From: Lachnospiraceae bacterium
Lineage (GTDB): Bacteria; Bacillota; Clostridia; Lachnospirales; Lachnospiraceae
Direction: 5' to 3'
Assembly (NCBI GenBank): GCA_017446125.1
Contig: JAFSRL010000148.1
Location: 1 to 10,513 of the forward strand
DNA: 10,513 nucleotides
Positions 1-6,738 of the stretch are shown here, one piece after another. Made by a program: the position numbers and the translations under genes. Position 1 is the stretch's first letter. Each line of letters begins with the position of its first letter. The notes under the pieces are model-generated. The model made no database searches, was not told the origin of the DNA, and worked only from the letters and a program-made list of their open reading frames with translations.

Positions 1-367
1 CCGCAAAGTGGAAGACCTTGGTTTCAAAGTCCGTCGGGATTTCCGCCGCCGTGATGCCCTTCGCATGCGCCTTTGCCTGCGTGGTCCTGCGCTCATGGTT
101 TTCGTCCAGATAGACGTTGCGGATGGAGGTCGTTCCGTTGTCTGACTCCAGCCAGCAAATATCGTCATAGCGCACCGGCAGCAGATAGCAGCATGCCTTC
201 TCCTTCTTTCCCGTCTTGATGCAGATACCGGTTTTGTTTCCGGTCATGACCGCGGTGTAAGCCGCATGCACGATGGCGCCGCCCAAAAGGATTTCCTCGT
301 TTCCGTGCATGTCCACGATCTCGTCAATGCTTAAGTGTCCGATGATAAATGTGTCGTACTGTTTCAT
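1..367 (-). CDS. PfkB-family carbohydrate/nucleoside kinase, N-terminal part (cut by window edge)
   Basis: The first 122 residues are present and the rest lies beyond the left edge. The start MKQYDTFIIGHLSIDEI followed by a Gly-Gly segment (LLGGAIVHAA, G29-G30) is the usual N-terminal beta strand and substrate-side GG motif of ribokinase/PfkB kinases, which transfer phosphate from ATP to a sugar or nucleoside in the cytoplasm. The catalytic GAGD region near the C-terminus is not in the window, so activity and substrate cannot be judged. Many family members have Asn in the GGxxxNxA motif; here that position is His. The start ATG lies 11 bases after the rarA stop, and the sequence TGAGGGCGG, made of the rarA stop plus a purine-rich stretch, serves as a modest ribosome site. 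It is probably the last seen gene of the exporter-rarA operon. Family call is fairly firm, substrate unknown. Confidence 0.8.
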   Translation of the reverse strand, partial: MKQYDTFIIGHLSIDEIVDMHGNEEILLGGAIVHAAYTAVMTGNKTGICIKTGKKEKACCYLLPVRYDDICWLESDNGTTSIRNVYLDENHERRTTQAKAHAKGITAAEIPTDFETKVFHFA

Positions 368-378
368 GTGTTCCGCCC

Positions 379-1725
379 TCACTTTCTTATTCTTTCACGT
401 TGCGCTTCCTTCCAGTCCTTGATTGCCTGTAAGCGCTCCGCGTATTTCGCCTCAAGTCCCTGATCCGTGGGACGATAGTATTCCTTCCCTTCGAGCGAAT
501 CCGGCAAACACCGCATCGCGGTCATCTTCTCCTCGTAATCGTGCGCGTACTGGTAGCCGTGTCCGTAGCCCAGCTCATCCATGAGCTTCGTGGGCGCGTT
601 GCGGATGTGCAGGGGCACCGGCTCCGCAAGCATCTGCTGCGCGTCACGCCTTGCCTCCATGTAGGCGACATCGCAGGCGTTCGACTTCGGTGCAAGCGCC
701 ATATAGACCGCGGCGTGCGTTAAGTGCACAGAGCATTCGGGCATGCCGATAAAGTGACAGGCCTGATACGCGGCAACGGCAACATCCAGGGCGCGGGAAT
801 CCGCCATCCCGATATCCTCCGACGCAAAACGCACGATGCGCCTTGCGATATACAACGGATCCTCGCCCGCCTCCAGCATCCTGGCAAGCCAGTAAACCGC
901 GGCATCCGGGTCGGAGTTGCGCATCGATTTGTGCAGGGCGGAGATTAAATTATAATGCTCCTCCCCGTTCTTATCATATAGAAGGGATTTCTTCGAAATG
1001 CACTGCTCTATGGTTTCCTTCGTGACCTTTGTGACCGCGTCCGCGCCTTCTCCCGTCAGGTCGCCGTTTAAGATGACCATCTCGAAGGTGGAGAGCGCGG
1101 TTCTGGCGTCCCCGTTCGCGAAGGCGGCAATCATGCGGATTTCCTCTTCACCGATGTCCACCTTCCAGGTGCCGAAGCCCTCTGACGAAGTAAGGGCACG
1201 CTTCAACAATCCGTAAATATCCTCCTCCGAAAGCGGCTGCAGGACAAAGACCTTGCAGCGTGAGAGCAACGCGCTGTTGACCTCAAAGGAAGGATTCTCC
1301 GTGGTCGCGCCGATTAAGATGATTGCACCCTTTTCGACGAAGGGCAAAAAGGCGTCCTGCTGCGCCTTGTTGAAGCGGTGGATTTCATCGACAAAGAGGA
1401 TTGTCTTGTCGCCGAACTGCCGGTTCGCCTCCGCCTCCTGCATGACCTGGCGGATTTCCTTAATACCGCTGGTCACTGCGGAGAAGTTGATGAACTTCGC
1501 CTTTGTCTTGTTTGCGATGATTCTGGCAAGCGTCGTCTTGCCCACACCGGGCGGTCCCCAGAAAATCATCGAGGAGATGTTGTCGCTCTCAATGAGGCGG
1601 CGTAAGATTTTCCCTTCCCCGATCAGGTGCTGCTGCCCCGCAAAGTCTTCCAGGGTTTTGGGCCGAAGACGTTCCGCCAAAGGCTGCGGCAGGTCCTTAT
1701 CAAATAACGACATCTGTGTACTCAT
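379..1725 (-). CDS. rarA: Replication-associated recombination protein A (AAA+ ATPase, MgsA/WRNIP1 family)
   Basis: RarA is a cytoplasmic AAA+ ATPase related to clamp-loader subunits that acts at stalled replication forks. The 448-residue length matches the family (E. coli about 447). Visible motifs: Walker A GPPGVGKTT at 57-65, Walker B with D113-E114 (ILFVDEIHRF), sensor-1 region ATTENPSF around 140-147, and an arginine-finger candidate R156 in LLSRCKVF. The C-terminal half has the MgsA-type region, including PLHIRNAPTKLM near 371-382. Residues 4-8, QMSLF, resemble a sliding-clamp-binding pentapeptide. The ATG is preceded by GAGGT about 11 bases upstream, inside the end of the ABC subunit B gene, whose stop is one base away, so translation is probably coupled. 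A start at Met5 would sit farther from that site and lose the clamp-like motif. Identification is strong. Confidence 0.96.
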   Translation of the reverse strand: MSTQMSLFDKDLPQPLAERLRPKTLEDFAGQQHLIGEGKILRRLIESDNISSMIFWGPPGVGKTTLARIIANKTKAKFINFSAVTSGIKEIRQVMQEAEANRQFGDKTILFVDEIHRFNKAQQDAFLPFVEKGAIILIGATTENPSFEVNSALLSRCKVFVLQPLSEEDIYGLLKRALTSSEGFGTWKVDIGEEEIRMIAAFANGDARTALSTFEMVILNGDLTGEGADAVTKVTKETIEQCISKKSLLYDKNGEEHYNLISALHKSMRNSDPDAAVYWLARMLEAGEDPLYIARRIVRFASEDIGMADSRALDVAVAAYQACHFIGMPECSVHLTHAAVYMALAPKSNACDVAYMEARRDAQQMLAEPVPLHIRNAPTKLMDELGYGHGYQYAHDYEEKMTAMRCLPDSLEGKEYYRPTDQGLEAKYAERLQAIKDWKEAQRERIRK

Positions 1726-1726
1726 G

Positions 1727-3547
1727 CTATGCCAGTACCTCGTTCAATGCGGCATCCTCGTACTGCCGCGTGTAAAGCCGGTAATAATAGCCCTTTGCGT
1801 CCATCAATTCCGCGTGACGCCCGCTCTCGACGATTTTTCCGTCATGCACACATAATATCACATCCGCGTCCACAACGGTAGAAAGGCGGTGCGCGATGAC
1901 AAAGCTTGTGCGTCCCGTGATGACCTTCGTGATTGCGTCCTGAATCTGTTTTTCCGTCACGGTATCGATGGAGCTGGTCGCCTCGTCCAAAACAAGAATC
2001 GCGGGGTTTGCCAGAATCGCGCGGGCAAAGCTGATCAACTGCTTTTCGCCGGTGGAAAGAAGGTCGCCGCCCTCGCCCACCTCCGCGTCGAGTCCCTGTC
2101 CCATCTTGTCGATGACGCCGCGCGCACTGACCATGTCAAGGGCGGCGTAGATTTCTGCATCCGTCGCGTCCGGCTTTGCATACCGCAGGTTGTCCCGCAC
2201 CGTTCCGGAAAACAGGTGCGGCGTCTGCAACACATAGCCAATGTTCGAGTGCAGCCAAAGCTGCGATCGCTCTCTCGCATCGCGTCCGTCAATCAAAACG
2301 GCGCCTGCGGTCGGTTCAAAAAAGCGGCACACAAGGTTCACCAGCGTCGACTTGCCGGCGCCCGTCTCACCCACAATCGCGACGTTCGTTCCCTGCGGCA
2401 CCTTCAGGTTGAAGTGCGTAAGCACCATCTCCTCCCCGTCCGGATAGTGGAAGGAAACGTCCTTGAACTCGATGTCGCCGTGCAGGGGTTCAAAGTGTTC
2501 GCGCTTCGGATGAAAGGTGTCGCCGTATTTCTCAATCACCTCCGGCGTGTCCTTCACATCGGATTCCGTCGCCAGAAGCTTCGTCAAACGCTCGATGTTG
2601 ACCTGTGCCTGCACCATAAAGGAAATCGTCTCGACGATGTACTGCACCGGCTCCATCATGCCCAGTGCATAGGACATGAAGACAGAGAGGCTGCCAAGCT
2701 GCATCAACCCCTGCGTCGTCAATCTTCCGCCCTGCCACAGCACGAGGGCAAGCGCAACGGATGCCATCATCGTCACGGTGGAGGAAAAGAGTCCGGAGAA
2801 GTGCATCGCGCGCACACTCGTCTTTCGCATATCGGTTGTGTCACGCTCAAAGTCTTCCTGAATCCGGTCCTCGACCACCAGCGTCTTGATGGTCTTTGCG
2901 CCCGTGATGCCTTCATTGAAATTGCCGGTGATCCTGGAATTGATTTCACGCACCATGCGGTTGATGCGCACCAGCCGTTTCTGGAAATAGGTGATTGCAA
3001 CGGCGGTCAGGGGCAGCAGCAAAAACAGGACAAGTGCAAGACGCGCCTCAACAACAAACATCACGACAAAGACAAACACGATGTAAGAGCAGTTCCAGAC
3101 GATGTCCATGAACCGCCAGGAAACGAGTGTCCCGATCCGGTCCGTGTCAGACATGACACGCGCGTGGATATAGCCCACGTTGTTCGTATTAAAATAGGAA
3201 AACGAAAGCGTCTGCAAATGATTGAAGCTCTCGTTCTTTAAATCGCGCCCGACCAAAAGCTCCAACTTTCCGCACATGTAAACGCTTGTGAAGTTCACAA
3301 CAACCTGTGCGGCAAGCACCAGCACGTAGAGCAGCACAAAGTACAAAAGCGTATCCAATACGCCCTCCCCCACAAAGTGATTAATCGCATAGCGGTTAAA
3401 CAGGGGGTAGACGGAATCCGCAACCGAGCTTAATAACCCCAAAAGCGCCATCACCACCATGGTGCGCCTGTAGGGCTTGATATACCTCAGGATCTTCGGG
3501 ATGCCGAAGAAGGGAAGTGAAATTGTCTCGTTTATTTCCGTATCCAA
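1727..3547 (-). CDS. ABC exporter subunit B (half transporter, catalytically competent Walker B)
   Basis: A 606-residue half transporter: a six-helix exporter-type membrane domain (about 25-320), then a nucleotide-binding domain (about 358-595). Motifs: Walker A GETGAGKST 393-401, Q-loop Q441, signature LSTGE 497-501 instead of LSGGQ, Walker B ILVLDE with catalytic E522, H-loop H553. The non-canonical signature pairs with the weakened Walker B of subunit A, so together they should form one poor and one active ATP site, as in TM287/288, LmrCD and BmrCD. The substrate (drug, lipid or peptide) cannot be told. The start is taken as TTG at 3547 because GAGGAG lies 5 bases upstream and the protein then begins just after the subunit A stop. 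The reading frame is open to an ATG at 3667, but that would overlap subunit A by 104 bases and add an arginine-rich, unlikely N-terminus. Confidence 0.93.
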   Translation of the reverse strand: MDTEINETISLPFFGIPKILRYIKPYRRTMVVMALLGLLSSVADSVYPLFNRYAINHFVGEGVLDTLLYFVLLYVLVLAAQVVVNFTSVYMCGKLELLVGRDLKNESFNHLQTLSFSYFNTNNVGYIHARVMSDTDRIGTLVSWRFMDIVWNCSYIVFVFVVMFVVEARLALVLFLLLPLTAVAITYFQKRLVRINRMVREINSRITGNFNEGITGAKTIKTLVVEDRIQEDFERDTTDMRKTSVRAMHFSGLFSSTVTMMASVALALVLWQGGRLTTQGLMQLGSLSVFMSYALGMMEPVQYIVETISFMVQAQVNIERLTKLLATESDVKDTPEVIEKYGDTFHPKREHFEPLHGDIEFKDVSFHYPDGEEMVLTHFNLKVPQGTNVAIVGETGAGKSTLVNLVCRFFEPTAGAVLIDGRDARERSQLWLHSNIGYVLQTPHLFSGTVRDNLRYAKPDATDAEIYAALDMVSARGVIDKMGQGLDAEVGEGGDLLSTGEKQLISFARAILANPAILVLDEATSSIDTVTEKQIQDAITKVITGRTSFVIAHRLSTVVDADVILCVHDGKIVESGRHAELMDAKGYYYRLYTRQYEDAALNEVLA

Positions 3548-3552
3548 AAAAT

Positions 3553-3558
3553 CTCCTC
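3553..3558 (-). promoter_or_regulatory. Ribosome-binding site that sets a TTG start for ABC subunit B
   Basis: GAGGAG is followed by five bases (ATTTT) and then TTG. It sits in the 16-base gap after the TAA stop of subunit A. No ATG or GTG at suitable distance competes with it. Confidence 0.8.
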
Positions 3559-3563
3559 GCCGT

Positions 3564-5288
3564 TTATGCCACGCCCTGAATCTCACAAATCCTCTTATAC
3601 AAACCGTCCTGATGTACCAACACCTCATGCGTCCCCTCTTCCGCAATCTTCCCCTTTTGCAGAACAAGAATGTTGTCCGCGTGCATAAGGGTCGTAATCC
3701 GGTGGGAGATGATAATGACCGTCGCGCCGTTTGTGTTCTCCTTCAACTGCGCACGGATCTTTGCGTCCGTCTCCGCGTCCACCGCGGAAAGCGAATCGTC
3801 GAAAATCATCACGGGTGTGCCGCGCAGCACCATCTGTGCAATCGCCGCGCGCTGCTTCTGCCCGCCGGATAAGGTGACGCCGCGTTCCCCGACCTTGGTT
3901 TCGTAGCCCTTCGCAAACCCGCGGACCGCCTCGTCGAGTGACGCGATTTTCGCCGCGGTGCGGATCTGCTTCATCGATGCCTCTTTGTCCGAAATGCTGA
4001 TGTTGTCCGCAAGCGAACGCGAGAACAAAAACGGCTCCTGTAAGACCATGCCGATGTTTTCTCTTAAATAATGAAGGTCCGTGTCGCGCAGCGCCGTCTG
4101 CCCGATCCGGATTTCGCCCTGCCCTTCCTCCAAATCATAGAGGCGGTCCAGAAGGTAGGTCAGGGTAGATTTCCCGCTGCCGGTCGCACCCAGAATGCCC
4201 ACGGTCTTCCCCCGCGGAATCGTGAAGGAGACATCGTCCAGTATCTTCGGCGTGCCCGGCGCATAGGAAAACGTGACGTGGTCGAATACGATGTCGTCCT
4301 CCATCGAAGGTCTAGCCTTGCCGGTTTCCGCCTGCTCTCTTTGCGCGTCCATTATCTGGCGGATGCGTTCGATGGAAACGCCCGCCTTGCTCATTTCCGA
4401 GATGACGCGTCCCAAGGTACGCACCGGCCACACAAGCATTGCGTTGTACGCGACAAAGGCGATGTAGTCTCCGGCGCTCATGTTGCCGCGCACCGTGAAC
4501 ACGGCACCCGTAGCCAGCACCGTCAACACCTGAATGCCGGACACGAATTCGCCCGCGGTCCAAAAGCCCGTGACCAGTAGATTTAAACGATTGTATGCTG
4601 CGGTGTAAATGTCGTTTTGTTTTTCAAACCGTTCCCGTTCATAGCGCTCCCTGCCGAAGGCGCGCACCACACGCACGCCGGTCAAGTTCTCCTGCGCGAT
4701 GGTGCTTAGGGTGCCCTCTTCCTCGTCCGCGCGCAAAAAGGTTTCCGAAATCTTTCCGTGGAACACGGCGGAGTAGGCAATGATGACGGGCAAGAAGGCG
4801 GTCGCGACAATCATCAGCCGCGCATTGAGCGTCCACATGAAATACAGCGCCATCACCAGCAGCGCCACGATGCGCACCAGCATCGTGAACTGCTCTGCCA
4901 CAAACCGCTTGACGGTCTCAACATCTGATGTGCAGCGCTGGATGATGTCGCCCGTCCGGTTCTCCATGAACCAGGAAAACGGCAGGTGCTCGATGTGGTC
5001 AAAGAGCCTGTCGCGCATCCGCTTCACAAAGGTCTCCGCGCCCTTTGCGTTCATCAGCCGGAAGAGGTAACGCGCCACCGCACCCGCAACGGCAATGAGT
5101 GCCACATACACCGCGCCGTCGAAGTAGGGAATGGTTTTGTCAACGGCAAGCCCGATGATTCTGGGGCCCGCTAAGTCGGAAACGGTGGAAAGCAACGCAA
5201 AAAGAAGACTGCAAAGGAAGAATCCCCTGCTGCCTCTCAAAAAGTAAAACAAGAGTCCGCGCTTCTTTGGAAACCGCTGTTGTGTCAT
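3564..5288 (-). CDS. ABC exporter subunit A (half transporter with degenerate Walker B)
   Basis: A 574-residue half transporter: six-helix membrane domain (about 12-300), then a nucleotide-binding domain (about 332-570). Motifs: Walker A GATGSGKST 367-375, Q-loop Q417, canonical signature LSGGQ 473-477, Walker B VMIFDD with D497 followed by D498 where active ATPases have Glu, and H-loop H529. The Glu-to-Asp change is read directly from the DNA (GACGAT codons) and is the hallmark of the non-catalytic half of heterodimeric type IV (B-family) exporters. In the dimer this site faces the LSTGE signature of subunit B. The ATG has no Shine-Dalgarno sequence, but an extended -10 ends six bases before it, so the mRNA may be leaderless. 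It is the first gene of the exporter-rarA-kinase operon and diverges from the DUF3810 gene. Family firm, substrate unknown. Confidence 0.94.
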   Translation of the reverse strand: MTQQRFPKKRGLLFYFLRGSRGFFLCSLLFALLSTVSDLAGPRIIGLAVDKTIPYFDGAVYVALIAVAGAVARYLFRLMNAKGAETFVKRMRDRLFDHIEHLPFSWFMENRTGDIIQRCTSDVETVKRFVAEQFTMLVRIVALLVMALYFMWTLNARLMIVATAFLPVIIAYSAVFHGKISETFLRADEEEGTLSTIAQENLTGVRVVRAFGRERYERERFEKQNDIYTAAYNRLNLLVTGFWTAGEFVSGIQVLTVLATGAVFTVRGNMSAGDYIAFVAYNAMLVWPVRTLGRVISEMSKAGVSIERIRQIMDAQREQAETGKARPSMEDDIVFDHVTFSYAPGTPKILDDVSFTIPRGKTVGILGATGSGKSTLTYLLDRLYDLEEGQGEIRIGQTALRDTDLHYLRENIGMVLQEPFLFSRSLADNISISDKEASMKQIRTAAKIASLDEAVRGFAKGYETKVGERGVTLSGGQKQRAAIAQMVLRGTPVMIFDDSLSAVDAETDAKIRAQLKENTNGATVIIISHRITTLMHADNILVLQKGKIAEEGTHEVLVHQDGLYKRICEIQGVA

Positions 5289-5303
5289 GGAATTATTCTA
5301 CCA
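5289..5303 (-). promoter_or_regulatory. Extended -10 promoter for the ABC exporter operon, probably leaderless
   Basis: On the minus strand TG-G-TAGAAT (hexamer at 5300-5295, 5/6 to TATAAT) is followed by AATTCC and then the ATG of subunit A. Transcription would start at or next to the A of the ATG. No good TTGACA lies 16-18 bases upstream, which an extended -10 can tolerate. Confidence 0.55.
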
Positions 5304-5317
5304 TAAGTGCTACCATA
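5298..5317. repeat. Tandem 8-base direct repeat CTACCATA in the divergent promoter region
   Basis: CTACCATA occurs at 5298-5305 and again at 5310-5317, a 12-base period with AGTG between. The left copy overlaps the minus-strand TGG and -10; the right copy overlaps the plus-strand -10. It could be an operator or simply a by-product of two facing -10 elements. Confidence 0.5.
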
Positions 5318-5322
5318 TAGGT
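5308..5322 (+). promoter_or_regulatory. Extended -10 promoter for the DUF3810 gene, probably leaderless
   Basis: TG-C-TACCAT (hexamer 5311-5316, 4/6 to consensus) is followed by ATAGGT and ATG at 5323. The only purine-rich stretch, AGG, is one base from the ATG, too close to act as a ribosome site. The hexamer TGGAAT 17 bases upstream matches TTGACA at 3/6. Confidence 0.42.
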
Positions 5323-6342
5323 ATGTCCACCTTCGCAGACTGGTATGTAACGCATGTCTTTCCGCTCTGGCCGGCGACCTACGGCCGGCTGACCTCCCTT
5401 GTTCCGTTTTCGGTGGGCGAATGGATGCTCATTCTGATTGTGCCGCTCATTCTGCTCTTACTGTTCCGCAAGCGGTTCAGGATTCTTTTGTGGCTCTTGT
5501 GCGCGATTGCGATTGTCATGACGCTCAACTGTTTTTTGTGTTACCGCACCTCCCCCATCGATGCCGCGGTGCGCAGTGAATTAGAGGGCGACGCTTTGCA
5601 AAGCGTCTCGTTTGAAGCCGCGGGCGGGGCCGAAAACCTCATCGCCTTACGCAACCACGCGGTCATCGTGTGCAATGCCTTCTCCGAAGAATTTGCGCAC
5701 GATGAAAACGGCGACCTGTTGCCGGAAGCAATTCCCTCCGATAACGAAATCCGCGAACAAGCGCGCGAAAGCATCGCCGCGTTATCGAAGGCGTATCCGC
5801 AGCTTGGCGGCTACCAGGTGCGCCCCAAGGCGTTTCTGTTTTCGTCCTTTGTTTCGCAGCAGTATATGCAGGGCTATTACTTCCCGTTTTCGATGGAGGC
5901 AAATTACAACGATCTTGTGGTGCGCACGAACCTTCCCTTCGCAATCTGTCATGAGCTTGCGCACACGCACGGATACCTGCGGGAGGACGAGTGTAATTTC
6001 CTGGCGTTCTTAGCCTGCATCCATTCGGAGGATCCGTTTTTTCAGTACAGCGGCTGGATCAGCGTCCTGCCGTATCTGGAACGCGATGTGAAAAAGCTTC
6101 TTTCAAAGGAAGATTACGACATGCTTCTTCCGCTAAACGAATTAGCGCAAAAGGATGCGAGATTCTTGACGGAAGCGGTCTGGGCGCAGGTGGAAGAACG
6201 CGCCTTATTCAAAACCGAAACCATACAAAAAGCCACTGACGTTTATGTCGATACGACATTAAAAGTCAATGGCATTCCATCCGGAAAAGAAAACTATTCC
6301 GAGGTCGTGCGTCTTCTTCTGACGTATTATTCGGCTGCTTAG
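5323..6342 (+). CDS. DUF3810-family membrane protein with HExxH metalloprotease-like motif
   Basis: The 339-residue protein has a hydrophobic N-terminal part, with clear helices near 34-48 and 53-73 separated by a basic RKRFR loop, then a soluble domain. Residues 210-214 read HELAH, within HELAHTHGYLREDE, followed by CNFLAFLAC; this block is characteristic of DUF3810, an uncharacterised family. The HExxH motif suggests a zinc site with H210, H214 and catalytic E211, and an acidic third ligand among E221-E223, but no activity is established here. The basic loop between helices would place the C-terminal domain outside the membrane if those are the only two spans; this is inference. The frame is open from an ATG at 5287, but that codon overlaps the divergent exporter start and would lie upstream of the likely -10, so ATG 5323 (MSTFADWY) is chosen. 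It ends 5 bases from the convergent acidic ORF. Confidence 0.85.
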   Translation: MSTFADWYVTHVFPLWPATYGRLTSLVPFSVGEWMLILIVPLILLLLFRKRFRILLWLLCAIAIVMTLNCFLCYRTSPIDAAVRSELEGDALQSVSFEAAGGAENLIALRNHAVIVCNAFSEEFAHDENGDLLPEAIPSDNEIREQARESIAALSKAYPQLGGYQVRPKAFLFSSFVSQQYMQGYYFPFSMEANYNDLVVRTNLPFAICHELAHTHGYLREDECNFLAFLACIHSEDPFFQYSGWISVLPYLERDVKKLLSKEDYDMLLPLNELAQKDARFLTEAVWAQVEERALFKTETIQKATDVYVDTTLKVNGIPSGKENYSEVVRLLLTYYSAA

Positions 6343-6347
6343 ATGCC

Positions 6348-6593
6348 TCAGAAGAGGAACTCGTACTCGTCGGGATCCAGCCCCGCGTTCTCTAAGATTT
6401 CACGGCGCTCATCCATGTCTGCATACTGCAGCTCGTCGAGGTCGATGCCCGCGTCGATCAGCTCATCCACCTGATAATCATCGAGGAGATCGTTGATGTC
6501 GCGGTCGGTCGCATACGTTCCGCGGTGCTTAACGGCAACCGCCTGTTCGTATTCGTCCGGTTCTTCGTATTCGTATAACCCGTATTTACCCAT
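6348..6593 (-). CDS. Small highly acidic protein of unknown function (81 aa)
   Basis: I do not recognise this protein. It begins MGKYGLYEYEEPDEYEQ and has 26 Asp/Glu among 81 residues against six Lys/Arg. It has no signal peptide or membrane segment, so it should be cytoplasmic. The C-terminal half holds two related units, AGIDLDEL at 48-55 and AGLDPDEY at 70-77, each preceded by a short acidic helix-like stretch, 22 residues apart. The frame is open to an ATG at 6608, but that ATG is part of the ribosome site: GGAGG at 6606-6602 is eight bases before ATG 6593, so the latter is the start. A sigma-28-like promoter lies just upstream, and the flagellin-like gene is the next gene on the same strand. 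An accessory role in motility is therefore an inference from context only; an acidic binding partner of a basic protein is another possibility. Confidence 0.78.
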   Translation of the reverse strand: MGKYGLYEYEEPDEYEQAVAVKHRGTYATDRDINDLLDDYQVDELIDAGIDLDELQYADMDERREILENAGLDPDEYEFLF

Positions 6594-6601
6594 CACAAAT
6601 A

Positions 6602-6606
6602 CCTCC
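6602..6606 (-). promoter_or_regulatory. Ribosome-binding site of the acidic small ORF
   Basis: GGAGG followed by TATTTGTG and ATG at 6593, spacing eight. The upstream in-frame ATG at 6608 overlaps this site, so it is not the likely start. Confidence 0.8.
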
Positions 6607-6617
6607 ATGTACTATAT

Positions 6618-6644
6618 GTATCGGCAAAGATGATGAAAACTAAA
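6618..6644 (-). promoter_or_regulatory. Candidate flagellar sigma-28/sigma-D promoter upstream of the acidic ORF
   Basis: The minus strand reads TTTAGTTT (6644-6637), 11 bases, then GCCGATAC (6625-6618). The enterobacterial consensus is TAAAGTTT-N11-GCCGATAA, so the match is 6/8, exact spacing, 7/8. Transcription would start near 6610, leaving the ribosome site intact. A competing sigma-A reading (TTTTCA-17-TATAGT) would start inside the ribosome site and is less likely. Confidence 0.55.
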
Positions 6645-6665
6645 GGGTTTGTATGAATTATTATT

Positions 6666-6703
6666 GCGAAAAGGAGCCCCCGGGTAAAAGAGCTCCTTTC
6701 CGC
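6666..6703 (-). terminator. Hairpin downstream of the flagellin-like gene, weak terminator or attenuator
   Basis: Arms GCGAAAAGGAGC (6666-6677) and GCTCCTTTCCGC (6692-6703) form a 12-pair stem with a 14-base loop. The single imperfect pair is G.U in the minus-strand RNA but A.C in the plus-strand RNA, so it suits the minus strand. It lies 35 bases after the flagellin-like stop. The following AATAATAATT is AT-rich but not a clean U run, so termination may be partial. Confidence 0.55.
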
Positions 6704-6738
6704 AAAACACACATATCACAACATCACAATCAAAGGGT

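Noticed and set aside
745..752. Perfect GCCGATAA sigma-28 -10 sequence on the plus strand
   Set aside because: It lies inside rarA, has no TAAAGTTT-like element 11 bases upstream and no plus-strand gene after it. It also shows that the -10 alone can occur by chance.
1889..3241. A 450-codon open frame on the plus strand opposite ABC subunit B
   Set aside because: The minus strand carries unmistakable ABC motifs. The plus-strand product is His/Arg/Val-rich, has no domain I recognise and no ribosome site, so it is a shadow frame of GC-rich coding DNA.
3548..3667. Longer N-terminus of ABC subunit B from the ATG at 3667
   Set aside because: It overlaps subunit A by 104 bases, gives an Arg-rich non-family N-terminus, and lacks a ribosome site, unlike TTG 3547.
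5287..5322. Twelve extra residues at the start of the DUF3810 protein
   Set aside because: The ATG at 5287 overlaps the divergent exporter ATG, has no ribosome site, and precedes the best -10 element.
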